Below are positions 14,101-27,640 of a stretch of 64,000 nucleotides of DNA, one piece after another. A program made the translations under genes and the position numbers. Under the pieces are notes generated by a model, which saw only the letters and a list, made by a program, of their open reading frames with translations, was not told the origin of the DNA and made no database searches. How positions within the stretch are numbered: the first letter of the stretch is position 1; every line of letters starts with the position of its first letter. The stretch is from Acanthaster planci (taxonomy: Eukaryota; Echinodermata; Asteroidea; Valvatida; Acanthasteridae): NCBI RefSeq assembly GCF_001949145.1, contig NW_019091433.1, positions 743,695 through 807,694 on the forward strand, given 5' to 3'.

Positions 14101-17100
14101 GCCTTCAGGAAGTTGGGCACTGGTGGGAAAAATCTAGGAAGACCCTCTGGTCTGACATGAATTCAACAGAGAGAGAGAGAGAAGAGAGACCTGGCCAAAT
14201 GCTACTCTCTTCCTGACATTGAGAGAACTGTTGGTCTGATTTTCAGGATGGCACTTCTCACTATAAGGTTCTTTTTTCTGTTCAAAAATGAATCCAAACT
14301 TGTTCACTAGCAGTACCGGTAATTTGAAAAAGATCACCAAACAGAGAAAATCTAAAGTCTGTCAAAACTTGATACTGCAATGACTTTTACAGTCAGGATT
14401 CTGTCTGGAAAGAAATCACACTTTTGCTGATGAAGACAGAAATTTGCATTTGCACAGTAACAAAAGGGCAACAATGCCCTTAAATATGGAAAAGGGGAGT
14501 TAAAAATGAGTTAAGTGGGACACAAAGGTACAGTATACAAGGACTGCATTAACAAGTTTTACGGCATGGATTCATTCATTTCACAGGCTTCCACATTGCC
14601 AGTTCCTCTTTTATTATTACCAGATATTGCAGGAAACCATTACCTCTGCAATATGTGATAGCCCGGTTTATAACATAAGTCCTTCCCACTTTAAATGTAT
14701 GTACGGTACCGGTAAGTTTTCAATCTTTGGCTGGCCCTTTGCGTGGTATTTTAGGGCGTTTATTGGTTTTATGCAGGTACACATTTCTATATCCAGAACA
14801 ATGTTATCAACTTTGTACATGTAGGTATAAGTACTGTACATGCAGCAACTTTAGGGTCATATTAACTTTTTGAGCACCAACAATTGCTGGCAATCTCATC
14901 TGGTGCAGACAAGTTCATTTTTATTTAATTTTGGGACCACTAATCAATGTTCATCTGTTATCAGCTAACTTTTCCGTGAGCTCCACTGTTTTTAATTTGT
15001 ATAGCGAATCCCTAAAATATACACAAATTCTGTAACTGAAATCAAATGGCAGCTCAAAGCTCTCAGACTTGAAGAAACAGCTGAGACATTACATGAAGTG
15101 AAAACAATGCTTGCCTGTCTTAAAATAACCCCATTTTTTCATCCTTTACAAACAGTTCAGAAGAGTGATCATTTGCACAAAATACAATATCTTTTAGTGT
15201 GACATTCATGTCTTCAACATCTACTGAGAAATCTCTAGAATTTTAAAGGATTCACAAATATTTTACAAGGGGCTTAATGTCCCTTAAAAGTTCAAAATAT
15301 TAGGAGTGTGGCACTGGCTACAGGCACAGTGGAAGGTTCCAGTACATGTCAGGCTTGGGAAGCCTGTTATAGTCTACGTGTAAATGCCTCGGGAGTTCCA
15401 GGGTTGAATATGCTCTTGCATGATCAAACTTGGGGTGTTTATACCTGTAAGTCTGAAAGCTGCCGGGAAAACTGTGGAGATTTGCTTTCTAGGCTCTGAC
15501 AAAATAAATACAGAGTACTGATTTTCTGACAGGCCTGGAAGGTTGCCAAGGATTTCAGTGACTTTACCCCTGACCCCTTTACCTCCTCTAAATGTGGGGT
15601 GCTCCAATCCAGCATATAAGCTGTCAATTTATGTAATTTCTCTCTGAGAAGTGCATGTCGATTTGGGCTGTCAGTTGGCAGAAAAGGACTCTTGAAACAA
15701 ATGACAGATTGCTGTCATGATGATTTGCTGTCATAAATGAACAAAACGAGGCCAATATTAGACAGCAAAGAAGAAGCATGTGCCACACCACGAATGAAAT
15801 TTGAAATGTAAAACTCACATACCACTATGTCCATTTTTATACTCGCTGAGGTAATCACTTGCATTGCACAGAAAGATTGACAAAACAAAATAAAATGTTG
15901 CAAGGATTTTGTACAGCAAACTGTAAATAATTCCCAATGACCAAGTCACCTACATGTACACATATTAATTACATTTACATGCTTCAACAGGATAGGCATA
16001 GAATGGCAAAGAATATACATGTCCTACATGAACTTCATGCACACATGTACTACATTTTGTAGTATGTAATTTTATTTCACATAAATGATCAGAAATCAGC
16101 TGCAATTTAACAAAAGAGGACTGCATGACTGCGCGACTTGGACACAATTTATGGTAATCAGGTAACCTTCACAGATGGGATATCTTGTACTTCGTTTGAA
16201 ACAGGGTGTGAAGGCACATCAAATGCTGTTCATGGACAGGTGCATATGGGCCCATACATGTACACTCATCTTGGGGCATGGCGTTTTAATTCGGCATAAG
16301 GTTGAAAACTGAGCACAATGCCGAGAAGGCAGGCATACCGTACCACATTTTGGGGTTCCAAGAGCATTTATAAGGCCTGTAGCCAACCTTAATACTGTAT
16401 TTGCACAAACTTGATCTCAAACAAATATGATGATGCTTCCAGACATGAGCCGAGCAACACTTACTGGTAATTCCAGAAACTATTACTATTTGTTTGGCAG
16501 GTACACGTAATTTGCATTAATTCATCACTATTGGAAATTAGATAATGTGTTTTGAACTTAAAAAATCTTATGTCAGATGTGGGACATGAAAAAAAATGGC
16601 CCCCTAAATCCTGGAATTACCCTTGTTCAAGTTATAATTATACGGAAGATACTTAGTACTCACAAAACCTATGCCAGATTCAAATTAACAAGTAAGTCAC
16701 CATGTGGTATTTGCCCTTTTATTTGAGCATGTACTCAGTACATTGCAGCTGCACCTGATAGATACATGGCTGGTATTCAGGTGTTCAAAACTGTGTGAGA
16801 CAATTACAATTTGATAATCTTCCAATAACTGTTTCAGCAACTGGCTTGGGCAACTTGTTTCACTGAGAATGAGGTAACAGCTTTTAGGATCCATCAAAGT
16901 GGTGAAAAACGGTTGCCGATGGACAAAACACAATACTTCCAGGCTACATGTACATGTAGTTCTTTACTATCACACTGAAAAAATATGGCAAACTAATGAA
17001 GCACTTTTCCTTCACACTACTCATAAAACTTGAAGCTGCTTGAGCAATAAATTACTTGCATTTCTGGCAAACACTTAACAAATGCACAAAACTACTAGTA

Positions 17101-20100
17101 GATGCTCCACCATCTGCCTGAACGGCTGTGACCAAGTCTGAGGGGAGAAAACGCACGGCGGCGGCAGCTCCTGCTTGATAGACCGTGCCCAATAATTCAT
17201 GAATGCCCTGCACTCAGGTCTGAATCCTCAAAGCTTGTCTGGATAAATCCCAATACACAGCACTTGTGTGTCATTTATCAGGTTCAGATTATGATCGTGC
17301 AAGGGTGAATTCAGATTATTTCAATCCAGCAAGCTGGAAATTCCTCGTGGTAAAGTGCTCTTTTCAAATCGGATCTTCAAATTTCAAATCCAAAATGCTG
17401 AAAGTTATTTTCTTTATGTCAGGCATGCAACTTGGACCTTGACAAAATTCTAATTTTTACGAGACTTTGAACAGTGTTTTTCAATTTCTAATGGCATGAA
17501 TGTGAAGCGAAAAGCAAGGAAATCAGCTGATCTGAGGAAAAGTTGTATGCCTGTTATGTACATGTATACATGTGCATTCCATGGGAAATTTGTGAATTAA
17601 AGCTCAAACTTTACTAGTATTTACGAAAAATCCTAAAACTCTGTAGTGTACATGAATATGTAAATCCTACTGAAATTGGAGGATTTAGCCTTATTAACAT
17701 TTAATTCTTTCAGATAACATCCTGAGCTGGATTGGGAAACTTACAGGCTGAGCATGCACATAGAAATCTTCCTAAAAGTATGAAAATGACAGACCGGGAC
17801 CCAATATCATGGAGCTGTAGGAAAAAAATCTTGCTAAGCAAGCATGTACGTATATAAATACTAAATACAAATGACACAGCATCAGTCACGGGTACGATGG
17901 ACATTTGATTGGTAAATTTTTTTCTCTAAGCAATTACTGACATGTACATGTACGTGTTTAGTGTGTTTCTTGGCTACGCCACAGTACAAAACTGACCCAT
18001 GAAAAGACAATCACATCTCATACAATACGGGTACAATACATGAGTACATGTACATGTATCTCCAATGCCGTATGAAGAGTATACGGTATGTCCATGTACA
18101 TAGGCAGATACAGAGTGCATGTACATGATGAAGGCCTACACACATACACCATGCACATCTTTCATTCAATTCTGCAATATTGTAAGCAATTTTCAAAGTA
18201 CCCATCTATTAGGGAAACTTGCATGTTTACTCAGTCACCTTGAACCCAACTGATGAGCTCAATCACTTCAGTTGTTATCTTTTAAAAAAGGCATCAAAAA
18301 CTGCTAAAAACACAAGCATGGTTAAATACAGAAGTGGCAGAACAGACAGTGGGCATTTTGTTAGGCCAGCACGTAGCTCCGCTGACAAACTGTGGAATTC
18401 AATTTACAATGTATGATCTTCCATGGAATATAATTGTCATGCATAATTCAAGGATACAATTCTAAGGTACAGAAGACTTACATGTATAGTAGGACCTTTG
18501 ATTAGGAATTTAGATTTGGGAATAATTGGGCAAAATTTACTTATTACAAATGCAAACCGGAAGTCCTTGATACAAATGCATTCTCCTGCTGGAGAAAAAT
18601 ACAAGGCTTATGAGTCATCTACCGTACACACGTACATGTGCACGTATGCATGCCTTCCCTGTTTGTGAGATCTTTACTAAAATATTGGAAACGTTTTACA
18701 CTTTGAGTTCTTTCATTCAATGCTCTACCCACTTGAAATCCTACTATGGAGGTTAAATGATCATTATGTAATTAATTGTATATGTCTACTGACCACCCTA
18801 GCTTGACATGATGTGACGACTCAATTCAAATTTTTGGCCCATCTAAACCTTAATCTTTCCACCAAGTTCTTCCTATTCAGAACTGAAAGAAAATGATTAA
18901 AAATGGGGCTGGGAGATTTCCAGTAAACATACATGTATATGAAATCTCAACTGCAAAAGTTACAGATAACTTGATCACACACGAGGAACATGTAACTAAC
19001 CAAGAGCATTTCCATGTTATTCTCTTTCCACAAATTTCTCTGGCTTCAAAATCCAACCATTTCCAGTGGACCATTTTAGCTTTCTCTGATTGAAATACAC
19101 ACTTCCAAATGGTAACATCACACCTAAATGAGACTAGGAAGGATATGATATTACATAACTCTTCTGGCTTGGCCAAGAAGATTTACATGTAGCTATTACT
19201 TCTTTTTCAAATGGTTTTGAAATACAATTCATTTCAAATGGTTTACTTCATGATTACCCTTGTGCCCCAAATAGGTACCAACTTATTCCAAACAAAACAA
19301 ACAATGACACCCCAACACCCTAACAATACATGCAAACAAAAGCCCCCCACAAACACACATAAGTGCTTACTTATGGTTGTGCAATGCATGGAAAAGAGCA
19401 CCCTAAAGACATTTGTGCAGACTGAAACAGGTAACTGCACACTTGCATATGTACTTGTACTAGAAAGTGTGAGTTCTGACAGATGTTCATTTGGTGATTT
19501 CCAAGTTCTTCAGGTGTTCTTAGTGTTTCTGATGGTACCGTAAGCCATTCAAACTTGCCTTTTCTGTCAAATGACCAAGTTTTTGGTTTCAAAGTGGTTT
19601 GAAAACATACCGGTAAATATAGGCAAGATATGGATTGATGATGTATGGGGAATGGGTGTACAAGCCATATTGGTACAACTCATTATTTCAAGTTGGTCTC
19701 TGCTTCCTTTCAAATGCACAATACCAACTTTCATCCCAGCACTTCTCACAGTTCTGATCAAATGCAAAACCCTCAGTGCTGCAGTTGAGAACACTTTAAT
19801 TTCCATCAAAGCAAATATTCCAAAAGGGTGCATATACCTGTGTATGTTGTGCATAAATACATTCAGTCATGTGACCCAATGTACAATTGATGCAATCAAC
19901 ATACAAGCCGTCTACATTTGCTGGCTACATTTACACGTATCAGGGGATTTAGATCTTGTTTTTTTAAAGGTACCAGTCGTGTTCTGAATTCTGAATGATG
20001 TGTGTGGGAGAGACTTGCCTTCGAAACCATAGTTAACTTTTTCAAAATGTTGGTTTTGGGTCATTCTATATATTTGGGGTCCAAAAGTGTGAACATTTTT

Positions 20101-23100
20101 TGTCCCGTTACACCTGAACTGTGTAATTTGACATGGACGTATCACTGAAATTGCTTTCAAACTATTTCTAGTTGTTCGGCAGGTGATTTGCATTAATTCA
20201 TGACTCTTGGAAATAAGAGAATTTGTTCTGAACTTACAAATCATATGTCAGATGTGACAGAGACACGAAACAAATCGGATCCCTAATTTACAGGATTACC
20301 CTTTTATGTCTTTTTTGTGTACTACAGCTGAGTCTGTTTTTTTGCTTTTGCTTTGTCCCGTGTGAGTGATTACGTTATTTAATATCTCCAGGCTCCAACA
20401 ACAAACCTTGGTTTATGTGGGGTAATTCCAGAAATTAAGAGTCAATTTTTTGTGTCCCTGTTACATCTGAAATAGGATTTTGTAAGTTCAGAACACATTT
20501 CTAATTTCCAAGAGTGATGAATTAATGCAAATTACCTGCCAAACAAAAAATAATAGTTTGAAATCAATTCCGGTGATATTTTCATGTCAAATCACAAATG
20601 TCAAATGTAACAGGGACACCCTAATGTCTGGAACTACCCATATACATGTTCGTATATATATGTTAACAGTCCTGTATTACTCTTGTTAAATTCCCTTTAT
20701 TTGTTAACTTTAATTTATTAGCTTCAAAATATCTTTTTGTTACTGGTGGTTTCTTTACTTAATTAAATATCACTGAATTGTACTTTATACTTTACATTAT
20801 TCCACTTTGTACTAGTTTATTGGAGAGTTCAAAATGTCCACTGAATTGCACTGAACAGAACACACAACGAAAGGTGAAGGATGTTATAAACATAATCTGA
20901 TACAGAAACACTACATACATGTTCATGTACTTGAAGGACACTTTAACATGACCATGGCGTCGCATGGTGTGCACTGTCTGGTAAAGTTGGCTATGTATGC
21001 CATTTTTAGCATCATTGTATGTTAATTTCAGCATGCAATGTGCAAGCGGAAGGGGATTTTTTTTTTTCTCCGCTCAAAATGTTCCAAAGGCTGCCCTTGC
21101 AAACATCACGAGTTCATTACACGTACCAGTACAGAACGTGACAGGAAACCACAACGGAACATTCAGTGTGCGTAATAATGTACGTACAGTGTATACCGCA
21201 TACATATGTGGGTTTTTCTTCCAAACTCAAAGGAGTCATGTTGTGACCATAAGCAGCAATGTAAAGTTTCCACATACTGTCAGGCCCGTAAGCTGGGGGG
21301 GTTCGAACAAACCCCCCCCCGCTCGCTTCCGAGTTCTGTTGGTTGGTGTGTTTCTTTTTTGGGGGATAATAAATATATTATTTTAATATACTACAATTTT
21401 TGGAATGTAAGCCGGGGTTTATACATTGATTTTCACATGGAAAATATCTCTGCGGTTTATAATGAACTGCAGGCGGTTTATACGGCAAAGTTTAAAGAAT
21501 GAAATCAGTCACTAAACGCCGCTCCGTGCCTCAGCGCAGCCTAACCTGGGCCGCCGCCGCAATTGGCCAGCCATGCGTACCTGCGGCGCGGCGTAGCATT
21601 CCAGGCACAGGGACAAGGCAGTCATGTTTTCATTGGTTGCCGTTTACATTGGCACTACTCACGTGTTGGAAATGAAGGAAACCAGTCCAGAAAGACTGAA
21701 TAGACTGGTAAATGCCCTGTAAGTACCGTTCGCACCTCACAAATTGTGTGGTACGTCTCTTCTTTTTTTGTCTTTTACGGTTGTGTAATCCATGCTGTTT
21801 ATCACCTTACTGGTCTTAAAAAGAACAGCTGCATGCATATGCAGCAAGGTATGAGACAGAGAGAACCCCCTCTACTTTGTGTTGGTCATTGTCTCGCAGG
21901 AATCTGGGGAATTCCTTTCAGATATCTTGGGGGGATGTGTTGAGTAACAATAGTCTGGAATGTGTATAGGGATTGGACATGTTGGGGGGGTACCCCTCGG
22001 TCTCATTTCTTGCTGGGTATAGCTGCATAGCCCACCCAGCAAAGACTCAGGACACTAATCCAGCCCACTAAAATTGGTATTTTTGAGGACTCAAGAAAGT
22101 TTAGGGGTAATGAAAACACTCGTTCATGCGCTGCTCCACATTAAAGATTTCACTTCTAACATTTGTGCAAGAAGCAGTATTTCATCTCCAATTTCACAAA
22201 AGGTGAAATTTAATCAAACTCTAAATATTTAGATTCATAAATGTCGATTTCATTTACCCGCTACAAAGTTCCAATATGTTAATTTGGTCTGATTTTGCGA
22301 TTTTTTTTGAAGTGGAAAATGAAATGCACCCTAAATATTCTTTTTTACCATTTTTACTTAGGTCAGTGGAAGTAAGAATGATTTACTTTTTAGAACTTTT
22401 GAAAGTTTTTGTGGGATTTCTGATATTTTTTTAATAATAATGTTTATATCATTCACTCGCCGTCACCCAGTGCCCAATTCAAGGTGCAGAGTGAAGAGCA
22501 AATTCATTACCAGGTTAATTTATAATATGCCGTGAATATTGAAAACTGAAGTAAGGGGTCTACACAAGTCTTACATGTACATGCATCCTTTGGTTCGTGA
22601 CCAACATGGAACTTGTTTGATGTTGTGCTCCAAGGCACATTGTAATAGGCCTTTGTATAAAAACATGTGTTCATAGTGCCAAAAGTTCCACTTTGGGGTT
22701 TGAAACCCCCCCAGTCTCTGGTCAGGCAACGGGCCTGCCTACATGTATAGAAGAATGTTGCAAGTGGGAACCATTCTCTAGCATTTTTAGGACACACCTC
22801 CTTTAACAAGTAACACTGACCCTGACCTTGGTTGCTGAAGTCTGCTGGAATAAGTAACTGTACCATGGATATAAGTCTTATACTCTGGATGATAGAACTT
22901 GGTCCTTCTTGGATTGTATTGCATTCAATAATATAATTTCTACATGTTCAGTCAACTGAGCAAACTACCGCTATCAGTGTCCAACCCCCAACTCGGTTTG
23001 AGAGCATTAAGTAGTTTGAAAGGGTGGTTACTTACAAAATTTTAGGTACAAAGCTTATGCCCAACATCCACAGAAACGTTACAAACTTACATGTACATGT

Positions 23101-26100
23101 ACCGTACTTGAAGCAACAATAGATTCAAGTACATGTATACATGCTGCATGGTCATTACTGTCAAATTATGAACTTCCGGTAATCAGAAACTAATTTGCTG
23201 GAGGCAAAGTACAGTATCAAAGGTGCGGGTGAAGACCCTTTTGGCAACTTGATGTTCTTTCTTCAACATATATGTTATATGGTACATACGCAGACATATG
23301 TACTTGACATTCTTTGGGGGTTCAAGTTTATTGAAAACTATGGTAATCACGGTTGCTGGGATATCAGTTACTTTAAGACACTGCTCCATTTCAGGTTTTT
23401 TCTGTTCAAGTTGTGAACCCCAAATTTGCTCAAAGAAAACATTTCTGAGAAAGGGCTGCTTGTTGGCTAAAATAGCCATGTACATGCAGTCAAACAACTA
23501 TGAATCGCTTCAGAAGAAAACTCCAAAAAATATTTTCTTAAAAATTCAGCAAGTTTTGTGCAAACTACATGTAAATGTACCGGTAGCACAGAGGCATTCT
23601 CCTAGAAATGATATCACAGCTTTGCTCATGAATATGGAAATGTGCATTAGAAGAAAAACAAACAGGCACCACAAATCCTTTAACATAGCACCACAAATCC
23701 TTCAACATAGCACCACAAATCCTTTAACATAGTAACACAAAGAAATATTTTCAAGGACTGCTGCAAAATACACAGCGATGCATACGCAGACCCCTAACAC
23801 CACATGTTCAGCAAATATACATGTACCACACCCATCATTCCAAGACACTGCCTTGAAAACCATATGTTTTTTATTTCTTCTCTGCGCATGACTGTCAAAA
23901 TTTCTGATTCTAAACTAAGTTCACTGGCAGTATGACTGGCTACTACATTCCTTACTCGCCGATGATACATGGTATAAATGATTACAAGTGGCAACGGCAT
24001 GAAAAGATGCTTCAATGAGTACTGTGGTTCAAGTTTGCTACGTTGTAATCTAGAATACTGAGTGATAACCTTCAGAACACCAATGGAAAGGTCGGGGACA
24101 TCTGTTGTGAAGATGTGCATGCGTGATGAGACCAAATTAGAATCAAGGCCAGATGATTTTTTTTTCTATTACAATGGGATGAACCTGACAAATGCCTAAC
24201 ACTTGACAGTATCTTGACAAGATGTAAATGCCCTACATGTACATTACATCTTCCAAAAACCAGCTGTTTTTTTTAAGCACAGATTGGTTAATGACCAGAA
24301 CATGAGATGTTTCTTGCCTGAAAAAAGATAGCTCTGCAGTACACAGGTAATTGAACTTGTTACTTGGCCTGACGTACGTGTCTTCAACTTAAAAATGTAT
24401 AAAAGGGATGCTTGAGACAGAATAAATGGAGCTGTCACTGGCTGGCCATAAGTTAAGTTTTAGTGTGAACTGGTCTTATGACTTCTTGGGAAAATCTGAT
24501 GCAGCTGTATGAACATTGACAAAAAAGTTTCTGAAATATACCTTAGAACTGACCTCCTCCTGTTAATGGTCTGTCAGTTTGTTGCTGAGTGTTTTGCCAC
24601 CCTCCCCCCCCAAAAAAAATTTCTGGCAATGTTCATTAACTTGAAACGCATAAATGCAAAATTGTACATCATTACAGAAGTTAAAGCTACGCCCACCACT
24701 GTTTTTTTGTTTTATGACAATGTAAATATGATACCTTATATCATGGCCCAATATCATCAATCAATACTGTATCATGAACGAGTGGTGATGTACTGTACAT
24801 AATGGCATCTTTACAGGCGCTAGATACAAAAAAAAAAGGAAAGAGCCACTGGCTTAATACGGAGTATAGCATTTGGGCCGAGTCAGGATGTCTTCATGCA
24901 AAACAAACTCAAGGGCCATTTTTAATTTTCTTTCCCAGCCATAAGGAACAGAAAGCAAGGAAGCCAAAACATGCAGCTTCAATCAGCGTCTCCATGATTT
25001 TGCCGAGAGACGTTATCCAAGTACAAAACCTTAAGAATGCGCCAACCCTCCCAGGAATTCAACCAGGGTGCTTCAGAATTATTCCATCGCTCACTTGAAG
25101 ATTCAGCACAGACATTGGCTTCACAAAGAAAAAGATTTGCCAAGCGAAAAAAACAGGATACTGGCTCATCAAGTGTCACACAATCTGCATTCTCTTGTGA
25201 GGGATTCTCACCTGTTTCCTTGCTACGCAGATCAATTTGTTTAACGACATGTTCTGCTTGGCAGCTCCATCAAACAGGGCACTGATTTGAATCCTGCAAA
25301 CGTGGTATATATTTTTCAATCCCTGAAACAGTTTTCTTTCCTATTATAGGGAACTGGAATTTTCTTTAGCTCGTCTCCTTTGAAGTTGGGACCTTGAAGA
25401 GGAAAAAAGTGCTAATGCACTGATACAGCTTCTTTCAAATTCAAATTCACAAATATACAAAGAGGATGAGATAAAATACCTTAACAGTATCAAACGGTTG
25501 ACCAACCAGCACACCGGCAGCCCCTGGATTGGAACAGAAAGGTGGAGGGGAAGAGAGGAGAAAAAAGGGGAGTAAAGGTCAAGTTGAAAACTGCCATCAC
25601 AAAGCAGGTGCGATTGTTGATGCTTGAAGCAATCAAGTAATGGAACACTGTGTCAACAATCCTGCACTTTTGGCAAGGGCCAACAGGTAAGAATTCTTCA
25701 ACACTTGTTGAAAGGGGGGAAAAAGAGAAGGCATTGTGTGATGGAAGATTAGAAACAGGTGCGTAGAACTGCACCTCACATTGCACATGTACTGTGGGCC
25801 TACCAAAATTATTGAAGATCCAATCACAAATCCCCCCCTCCGTTTGGTTTCCGTCTGGACTTGAGTTACAGGTACATGTAGCAGACTTTCAGGAAGGCCT
25901 ATTCCAATATTTGCATCAGGGTACTTATCAAATGTTTAAAAATAGCCAGAATTTCAAGTAAATCAAGGTTTTGTGGGCCTTTTTCCACATGTGCAGTACA
26001 TGTACGAATGGTTTATGCAATGCTAGATGTAACTTTTTTCATGCCATTTGCTGAGATTATGCCTACTGGTACAGGTGTAAATGTACATACATGTAGCTCT

Positions 26101-27080
26101 TAGTTTGTGATATACATGTATTTGGGAAGAGCGGTGACCGACAGCCGGAAACCTGAACCGGTACATACATGTACGTGACTTGTGATCTGGTGCAAGTCTA
26201 CACATGTAGGTGATATACATGTAGCACCCATATATAAAGCATTTCTGGAATGGCAGACATCAACAGGTTTTTCTGCAATTGATTCATGCGTATTGTACAT
26301 GTACAGTGACATAGTATATAGACATTTTGTACATAGTGTACATGTATGTACTGGAAAAATTTTACTCCTTGAAATTTGATTTGAGAAGTACAGATAAACC
26401 GCACATACTAAGTAAAAATATTTAACAAATGAAAACATTTTGTTCTATACACATGCGTGCACCTATACAGGTATGTGATAATAAAGACAGAAATTTATGC
26501 TTGAGTTAACACAACTTTTCTAATAGCCCTTATGCAGAACAATTAAATTGGTTATGGTTCCCTTGTTGCTAGGGAACCTCCTCAATCTTCCAAAATCCTT
26601 CAATGTGAAAAAATTGGATTCTCCCCCCATCCTCCAAAATTTCTTGCAAATGTTACTTGGAGGTATGCCTACTTCCTCAATCCTTCAAAACCCTTCGGCA
26701 ATTCCTGTCATGATGTCGAGGCAGAGGGAATGGCATTCTTGAGCAGTACGGTTGATTCAAAAGAAATAGTGGGCTCCATTTATGCATGACTAAGAAAACA
26801 ACAGAAGGTCTAACCCACGACCTTCATGCAGGGCATCCTCCACAACAAGCCATGCACTTTTGCCATTCACCCTCAATCTTCCCAAATCCTCCAAAACCAC
26901 CCGAAGGATTTTGGAGGATTGAGGAGGGTTAAGGTTAAGTACCATTAACTTAAGCTACAATTCTGCATTTTTCTGTATGAATGGTCTCCAATAAAATTTT
27001 CATTATTCCACAGTGAAAGATGCCGTCAACTGGCATTAGGACTCACCTCCCACACATCCAGCAATAAAATCAGAGGCCAT
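7445..27080 (-). CDS. SLC25A29: SLC25A29-type mitochondrial basic amino acid carrier (gene span, 4 coding exons)
   Basis: Family role: inner-membrane carrier that moves arginine, lysine and related basic amino acids across the mitochondrial inner membrane. Joining 27080-27047, 25523-25480, 13343-13260 and 8161-7445 on the minus strand gives an uninterrupted 292-residue protein (human: about 303). Every junction has GT-AG borders and keeps frame. The N-terminus MASDFIAGCVGG matches the family start. Three carrier repeats are visible: signature 1 PFDTVK (21-26), signature 2 PMELAK (112-117) and a divergent signature 3 VTDVMK (216-221) that lacks the usual proline. The C-terminal stretch FTRGLGASLLRAFPVNAAT is typical of SLC25A29 rather than of SLC25A20, A45, A47 or A48. 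The gene is divergent from YY1, 16 kb away. The assignment rests on similarity recalled from the family, not on a search. Confidence 0.93.
8616..8678. repeat. Direct repeat, two units
   Basis: GTCGACCGGCCAACAATAAA with a following TAAATA run occurs at 8616-8641 and again at 8653-8678, 37 bases apart. Confidence 0.8.
10150..10380. repeat. Imperfect minisatellite
   Basis: About seven degenerate units alternating TTTTCACAAA/TTTTCAAA with GTGGGAA or GTGGGGAA. The unit is roughly 30 bases and heavily diverged. It makes a chance open frame of 123 codons. Confidence 0.65.
13260..13343 (-). CDS. SLC25A29: SLC25A29 coding exon 3
   Basis: An 84-base exon (28 codons, phase 0 to phase 0) preceded by GACTGCAG and followed by GTAAGTGC. 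It encodes residues 27-54, starting VRLQAQ and containing YRGVVHCF and ARQES, which match the end of the first helix signature and the matrix loop of the family. It is too short to stand out as an open frame and was found by searching for the missing segment. Confidence 0.92.
16466..16622. mobile_element. GGGTAATTCC MITE, copy A (internally deleted)
   Basis: Ends GGTAATTCCAGAAA and TCCTGGAATTACCC. The left end joins directly to the internal motif TTTGTTTGGCAGG, so part of the interior is missing. It shares TAATTTGCATTAATTCAT with the other copies. Confidence 0.75.
20058..20301. mobile_element. GGGTAATTCC MITE, copy B (inverted)
   Basis: Diverged ends GGGTCATT and GGATTACCC. The interior is the reverse complement of copies C, D and E, sharing GCATTAATTCAT and AAATCATATGTCAGATGT. 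Confidence 0.75.
20420..20639. mobile_element. GGGTAATTCC MITE, copy C
   Basis: Left end GGGTAATTCCAGAAATTA, right end TCTGGAACTACCC. Interior motifs are GTGTCCCTGTTACATCTGA, GATGAATTAATGCAAATTAC and ATCAATTCCGGTGATAT. It lies 118 bases from the inverted copy B, so the two form a large potential hairpin. Confidence 0.82.
21835..22020. mobile_element. hAT-like MITE, copy 2
   Basis: Inverted ends CAGCAAGGTATGAGAC and GTCTCATTTCTTGCTG. Flanked by an 8-base direct repeat AGCTGCAT at 21827-21834 and 22021-22028. The interior is homologous to the copy at 2351-2537. Confidence 0.82.
23667..23732. repeat. 22-base tandem repeat, three units
   Basis: Three consecutive copies of CACCACAAATCCTTTAACAT plus AG, with a single substitution in unit 2. 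Confidence 0.9.
25480..25523 (-). CDS. SLC25A29: SLC25A29 coding exon 2
   Basis: A 44-base exon bounded by an AATCCAG acceptor and a GTATTT donor. It completes the split glycine codon and encodes AAGVLVGQPFDTVK (residues 13-26), the first carrier signature. It ends in phase 0. Confidence 0.92.
25524..27046 (-). other. SLC25A29: SLC25A29 intron 1
   Basis: 1.5 kb intron, phase 1. It holds dense TACATGTA palindromes around 26080-26350 and a TTAA-type foldback element at about 26560-26944. Confidence 0.75.
26560..26944 (-). mobile_element. Foldback element with CCTCAATCCTCC arms
   Basis: Arms rich in CCTCAATC(C/T)TCCAAAATCC. The right end is GAGGATTGAGGAGGGTTAAGG followed by TTAA. An internal GGTCTAACCCACGACCTT is the inverse of a motif at about 61155, showing that 61036-61385 is the same family in the other orientation. 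Ends TTAAGGTTAA suggest a TTAA target. Confidence 0.6.
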
Positions 27081-27511
27081 TATCCATGTGGATGACAGCC
27101 CGTTCTGTCCATTTTGCTTGGTGGCATCCTGGGCTGTTGGGACATCTACTTGGGTCACTGCCGTCCCATCACTGTGGGTCATGCCACCCACAGCCACCTT
27201 ACCAGGCGAGGGTGATGATGCATCCATTGTGTAGGAGGGCTCTTCCAATTCCACAGGCGTTTGCTGTAGCTGAGCCATGTAAGGTGGATTTTTCTCGAGC
27301 TTGCCCCGTGTCCGCTCAGCCCAAATGGGTGAAAAACTGTCAAGGGCAGTCACTATCAGAGTAGACAAGTCATTGGAGCCTTCGTGACTCCTTTGGAGTT
27401 CGTAATGCCGGTGGTGAGGTGAAGGCTTTCTTGAAACAGACAATTGGATTGGGAAGGTGAATGCATTCTGCCAGCAATCATCATGGAGAGTGGCATTCCC
27501 CGCAAAGAATT
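27047..27511 (-). CDS. SLC25A29: SLC25A29 first coding exon, with upstream in-frame sequence
   Basis: Coding from the family-conserved ATG (27080-27078, A at -3 and G at +4) to a GTGAGT donor at 27046. It encodes MASDFIAGCVG plus one base (phase 1). A strong acceptor, a pyrimidine tract followed by TATTACAG, ends at 27512, so the exon probably runs 27511-27047 and is joined to an upstream exon I could not locate. The frame stays open through the whole exon and holds further in-frame ATGs (protein segments starting MAQLQ, MDASS and MTHSD). An N-terminal extension is therefore possible, but the family start is preferred. Confidence 0.85.
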
Positions 27512-27640
27512 CTGTAATAGCAAAAGGGGGGAAAAAACCCAAGGGCACAGTGACATAGAATGCTGCTGGCTAATGACAAGTGACACTATGGTACATGTAG
27601 AATACATGCATTTCTCATTTCTGAATGTTCAAGAAAATAC

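Larger units (their letters stand above)
13344..25479 (-). other. SLC25A29: SLC25A29 intron 2
   Basis: 12.1 kb. It contains three GGGTAATTCC-type MITE copies (16466, 20058 and 20420), a hAT-like MITE (21835), a poly-C/poly-G transposon-like end near 21281-21330, and a three-unit 22-base repeat at 23667. No exon was recognised. Confidence 0.7.

Noticed and set aside
19571-19987. 138-codon open frame within SLC25A29 intron 2
   Set aside because: No known motif, opposite strand to the host gene, no supporting splice sites.
23667-23732. Direct repeats resembling a CRISPR array
   Set aside because: Units are contiguous without spacers and the genome is eukaryotic; it is a minisatellite.
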